Of a DNA stretch of 7,740 nt, positions 1-7,740 are shown in pieces; position 1 is the stretch's first letter, and the number at the start of each line of letters is the position of its first letter. Made by a program: the position numbers and the translations under genes. The notes under the pieces were generated by a model, which worked only from the letters and a program-made list of their open reading frames with translations, searched no databases and was not told the origin of the DNA. The DNA is from JBIOYL01 sp044870185 (GTDB lineage Bacteria > Actinomycetota > CALGFH01), in assembly GCA_044870185.1 (NCBI GenBank), contig JBIOYL010000294.1:1-7740 (forward strand), written 5' to 3'.

Positions 1-1392
1 TCATCTCGTCGGCGGCGGCAGCGGTACGCGCCGACCACACCAGCGGCTCGGGCCGGGCCGGCTCCTCGGTTCTGGGGACCGGCGGCGCCTCTTCGAGCAC
101 CACGTGGGCGTTGGTGCCGCCGATGCCGAACGCGCTCACACCGGCCCGCCGAGTACGCCCGGCCTGGCGCGGCCAGCTGCGCAGGCCGGTGACCACTTCG
201 AGCCCGGCCTCGCCGGCGGCGAGCTGCGGGTTGGGTTCGGCCAGGTTGAGCGTGGGCGGGATCTCGTCGTGGGAGAGGGCCAGCGCGGCCTTGATGAGGT
301 TCGTGACGCCCGCCGCCCTGTCCAAGTGGCCCAGGTTGGTCTTGATGGATCCGATCAGCAGCGACTGGCCGCGGAACACCTGCTGGAGCGCGGCCAGCTC
401 GGCGGCGTCCCCGAGCGCGGTGCCGGTGCCGTGCGCCTCGACGTAGTCGATGTCGGCGGGGGTCAGGCCGGCGCTGGCCAGCGCCTCGGCGATGACGGCG
501 GCCTGCCCCTGTACGCCGGGTGCGGTGAAGCCGACCTTGCGCCCGGCGTCGTTGTTGACCGCCCAGCCACGGATGACCGCATAGATCTGGTCGCCGTCGG
601 TGAGAGCGTCCTCCAGCCGCCGCAGCGCGACCACGCCCACGCCGCTGCCGAGCGGGCTCCCGAGACCGCCGGCGTCGAAGGCGCGGCATTCGCCGTCGGG
701 AGGTGCGATGCCGCCTTGCTGGTACACGTACCCGACCCGGTGGGGCACGTTGACCGCGACGCCGCCGGCCAGTGCCAGGTCGCATTCGAAGCTCGCCAGA
801 CTGGTGGCCGCCGCGCACACCGCGACGAGCGAGGTCGAGCAGTAGCTCTGCACGCCGTAGCTGGGACCGGACAGGCCCAGCGCGTGCGCCACGCGGGTGG
901 TGAGCGAGTCCTTGTCGTTGGCGAGACCGAGCGCCAGCTCGCCCATGACGGCGCCCATGCCGCTGGGCAGCAGGTTGTTCTGCAGGTAGGAGCTGTGGGC
1001 GCAGCCGCCGAACACTCCGATCGCGCCGTCGAACCGCTTGGGGTCGCAGCCCGCGTCCTCCAGCGCGGCCCAGCTGTGCTCCAGGAAGAGCCGGTGCTGC
1101 GGGTCGAGGATCTGGGCCTCCTTGGGGCCGAACCCGAAGAACGCCGCGTCGAACAGCTCCACGCCGTCGATGACCGGGCCGGCCTTGACATAGGCGGGGT
1201 CTTCCAGCAGTTCCTCCGGCACCCCCTCGGCGCGCAGCTCGTCGTCGGTGAACCGGGTGATCCCGGACGCCCCGGCCCGGATGGCCGACCAGAGCTCGGC
1301 GACGTCGGACGCCCCGGGGAAGCGGCCGGACATCCCGACGATCGCGATGTCGGTACCCGGGCTCTCGATGTCGTCGTTCACGTCCACCGTCC

Positions 1393-1396
<4 letters not shown>
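1..1396 (-). CDS. Modular type I polyketide synthase, N-terminal part (complete KS domain), 3' end outside window
   Basis: I translated this frame codon by codon: 465 codons from ATG 1396 to the window edge without a stop. The start overlaps the previous gene's stop (ATGA), so translation is probably coupled; no strong Shine-Dalgarno precedes it. Only about 16 acidic residues (VNDDIESPGTD) come before the KS motif IAIVGMSGRFPGA, so there is no coiled-coil docking helix. The KS catalytic set is complete: Cys186 in QSYCSTSLVAV, His322 in EAHGTGT and His357 in TNLGHLD. The KS closes with GVSAFGIGGTNAHVVLEE (about 421-438) and a linker begins after it. The active-site context YCSTS instead of the usual ACSSS, plus GYVYQQGG and NNDAGRKVGF, resembles KS domains common in cyanobacterial, myxobacterial and NRPS/PKS-hybrid systems (from memory of the families). 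It should accept the chain from the carrier of the upstream protein. An AT is expected next but cannot be seen. Confidence 0.95.
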
Positions 1397-6417
<5,021 letters not shown>

Positions 6418-6425
6418 CGGAAATG

Positions 6426-6432
6426 CCTTCCC
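6426..6432 (-). promoter_or_regulatory. Ribosome binding site of the complete PKS gene
   Basis: Read on the minus strand, GGGAAGG lies 8 nt upstream of ATG 6417, in the 27-nt gap (6418-6444) after the previous gene's TGA. It is a good match to the anti-Shine-Dalgarno sequence and supports this start. The gap is too short for a promoter plus terminator and none is visible, so the genes are most likely co-transcribed. Confidence 0.8.
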
Positions 6433-6444
6433 GGTCGATCGTGG

Positions 6445-7740
6445 TCACAGTTCGTTGTCGATGAGGGCGAAGATCTCCTCGTCGGAGGCTGAATCGATCT
6501 TGTCCAACATGGTTTCGGCGGAGCTTTGCGGCGCCCCGAACATGGCCAGACCGCTCTGCAGCACGGCGACGAGCCTGCCGCGGACGGCCTCGCCGTCGTC
6601 CGTGGAGCGGCTGAGCATGGCGCCCACCCGTTCCAGGGCGCCGCGCAATGTCTCCTCGGGTGAGGGCGTGGCGGGAGCGAGCGTGGTGAACAGGTGGTCG
6701 GCGAGCGACATGACCGTGGGATGGTCGAACACGACCGTGGCGGGCAGCCGCAGGCCGGTGTCGGCGTTGAGCCGGTTCCGCAGCTCGACTGCGGTCAGGG
6801 AGTCGAAGCCGAGCTGGTTGAAGGCTTTCTCGACGCTGATCTTCTCGGCGCTGCTGTGCGCGAGGACGGCGGCCACATGGTCGCGTACCCGGTCGGTGAG
6901 GAGGCGCAGGCCCTCTTCCCTGGTCAGTTCGGCCAGCCGGGCCGTCAGCGAAGGGCTCTCGGCCTGCTCGCCGTCCGCCGCCCGCCGGATACCGCGGACG
7001 AGGCCGCGCAGCATGGGCGGCAACCCGCCGCTCCCGGCCCGGGACCGCAGCCCCGCACTGTCCCAACGGGCGGCCACCATCACCGGATCCGCACTGCCCA
7101 ACGCCGCGTCGAACAACCCCAGACCCTGCTCCACCGTCAACGGAGCGATACCCGCCCGGCCCAGCCTGGCGATATCGGCCGCACCCAGCCCACTTGTCAT
7201 CCCCGACGCGGCGTCCCACAACCCCCACACCACCGACACCGCAGGCAGACCACACTCCCGCCGATGCACCGCCAACCCGTCCAGGAAGGCATTGGCGGCG
7301 GCGTAATTACCCTGCCCCGCATTACCCAGCACCCCGGCAAGAGAAGAGAACAACACGAACAACGACACCGGCCGATCCCGCGTCAACTCGTGCAGATGCC
7401 AGGCGGCATCGGCCTTCGGCCCCAGCACCGCCCCCAGCCGATCCGGCGTCAGATCCTCCACCAGCGCGTCGTCCAACACCCCCGCCGCATGCACCACCCC
7501 GCCCAACACCGGAACCGACCCCAAAAGCGCCGCCAGCGCATCCCGATCCGACACATCACAGGCCGCCACCCGGGCCACGGCCCCCAGCCCCTCAAGCTCG
7601 CCCACCAGCGCACCCGCCCCCGGCGCCGCCAGACCACGCCGAGACACCAGCAACAGATCACGCACCCCATGCCGCGCCACCAGACGCCTGGCCACCAACG
7701 CACCCAGACCACCGGTCCCACCCGTCACCAACACCGTCCC
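6445..7740 (-). CDS. Modular type I polyketide synthase, C-terminal part (KR-ACP-docking domain), 5' end outside window
   Basis: This is the 3' end of a large PKS gene. The frame is open to the window edge, and the GTG at 7734 is an internal Val of the KR fold, not a start. Of 431 visible residues, 1-13 hold the NADPH-binding motif TGGTGGLG of a ketoreductase. The KR catalytic residues are intact: Ser133 (LFSSLAG) and Tyr146 with its Asn (GNYAAAN). An LDD motif is at 89-91, there is no Trp at the A-type position (Leu138), and no Pro two residues after Tyr146. By known KR rules this is a B1-type domain giving a D-hydroxyl without epimerising the alpha carbon. An ACP follows (about 277-353), with phosphopantetheine Ser314 in GFDSL. 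Residues about 357-431 resemble a C-terminal docking domain and end in an acidic helix (SDEEIFALIDNEL). The stop is TGA at 6447-6445. Codon use changes abruptly near residue 240. No DH or ER is visible, but whether the module carries one upstream cannot be seen here. Confidence 0.95.
   Translation of the reverse strand, partial: GTVLVTGGTGGLGALVARRLVARHGVRDLLLVSRRGLAAPGAGALVGELEGLGAVARVAACDVSDRDALAALLGSVPVLGGVVHAAGVLDDALVEDLTPDRLGAVLGPKADAAWHLHELTRDRPVSLFVLFSSLAGVLGNAGQGNYAAANAFLDGLAVHRRECGLPAVSVVWGLWDAASGMTSGLGAADIARLGRAGIAPLTVEQGLGLFDAALGSADPVMVAARWDSAGLRSRAGSGGLPPMLRGLVRGIRRAADGEQAESPSLTARLAELTREEGLRLLTDRVRDHVAAVLAHSSAEKISVEKAFNQLGFDSLTAVELRNRLNADTGLRLPATVVFDHPTVMSLADHLFTTLAPATPSPEETLRGALERVGAMLSRSTDDGEAVRGRLVAVLQSGLAMFGAPQSSAETMLDKIDSASDEEIFALIDNEL
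7021..7740 (-). other. GRINS-like segment: intense GC and TA skew covering the KR of the upstream PKS
   Basis: Hand counts on the plus strand for 7021-7740 give C 348, G 161, A 155, T 56. On the coding strand this is GC skew of about +0.37 and TA skew of about +0.47. The line just before it (6961-7020: C 25, G 24, A 6, T 5) is neutral, and sampled lines at 6001-6120 and 6721-6780 are also near zero. The coding strand uses GGG, GGT, GTG, TTG, GAT and CAT codons here, switching to C/G-ending codons after about residue 240. This is the signature described for GRINS (genetic repeats of intense nucleotide skews) in assembly-line PKS genes. A second copy, which the definition needs, is not in this window. 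Confidence 0.7.

Noticed and set aside
463..1191. Minus-strand open frame with ATG in another phase
   Set aside because: It is out of frame with the KS gene at 1-1396, whose frame carries every KS catalytic motif; the translation is Arg/Ser/Pro-rich shadow sequence.
6418..6444. Promoter or terminator between the first two PKS genes
   Set aside because: Only 27 nt are available, with a ribosome binding site and no -10/-35 pair or stable hairpin with a T-run.

Overview
This window lies inside a modular type I polyketide synthase (PKS) gene cluster. All genes are on the minus strand, so the biological order runs from high to low coordinates. High G+C, strong G/C preference at third codon positions, very large PKS reading frames and the style of the docking helices all point to an actinomycete. 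The sequence does not fix the genus or the product.

Layout in transcription order. (1) 7740-6445 is the 3' end of a PKS gene whose start lies beyond the window. It holds the catalytic half of a B1-type ketoreductase (KR), an acyl carrier protein (ACP) and a C-terminal docking domain. (2) After a 27-nt gap carrying a good ribosome binding site, 6417-1393 is a complete single-module PKS of 1674 aa. Its order is docking helix, KS, AT (malonyl-type HAFH motif), an 80-residue hexapeptide-repeat linker, pseudo-KR/KR, and a PCP-like carrier with a short basic tail. (3) Overlapping that stop codon in an ATGA junction, 1396-1 is the 5' part of a third PKS gene: a complete KS of a different sequence type, with the rest beyond the window. 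There is no gene-free stretch over 300 bases and no convincing plus-strand gene.

How they work together. The three proteins look like consecutive stations of one assembly line. Protein 1 delivers a beta-hydroxyacyl chain (predicted D configuration) from its ACP. Its C-terminal docking helices should meet the coiled coil at the start of protein 2. Protein 2 adds one C2 unit, probably from malonyl-CoA, and reduces the beta-keto group. Protein 3's KS takes the chain from the carrier of protein 2. The 2-to-3 interface lacks canonical docking domains.

Most notable points. The 720 bp at the window's right edge have intense GC and TA strand skew that stops sharply at the KR-ACP linker, matching the GRINS elements described in PKS genes. 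Protein 2 is a mosaic: a canonical actinobacterial docking head is joined to a module whose KS, AT, KR and carrier look like those of NRPS/PKS-hybrid assembly lines. It also carries an 18-bp minisatellite coding for a Gln/Pro/Gly/His linker, and a 60-bp in-frame duplication inside the KR nucleotide-binding fold. Its AT has altered signature motifs.
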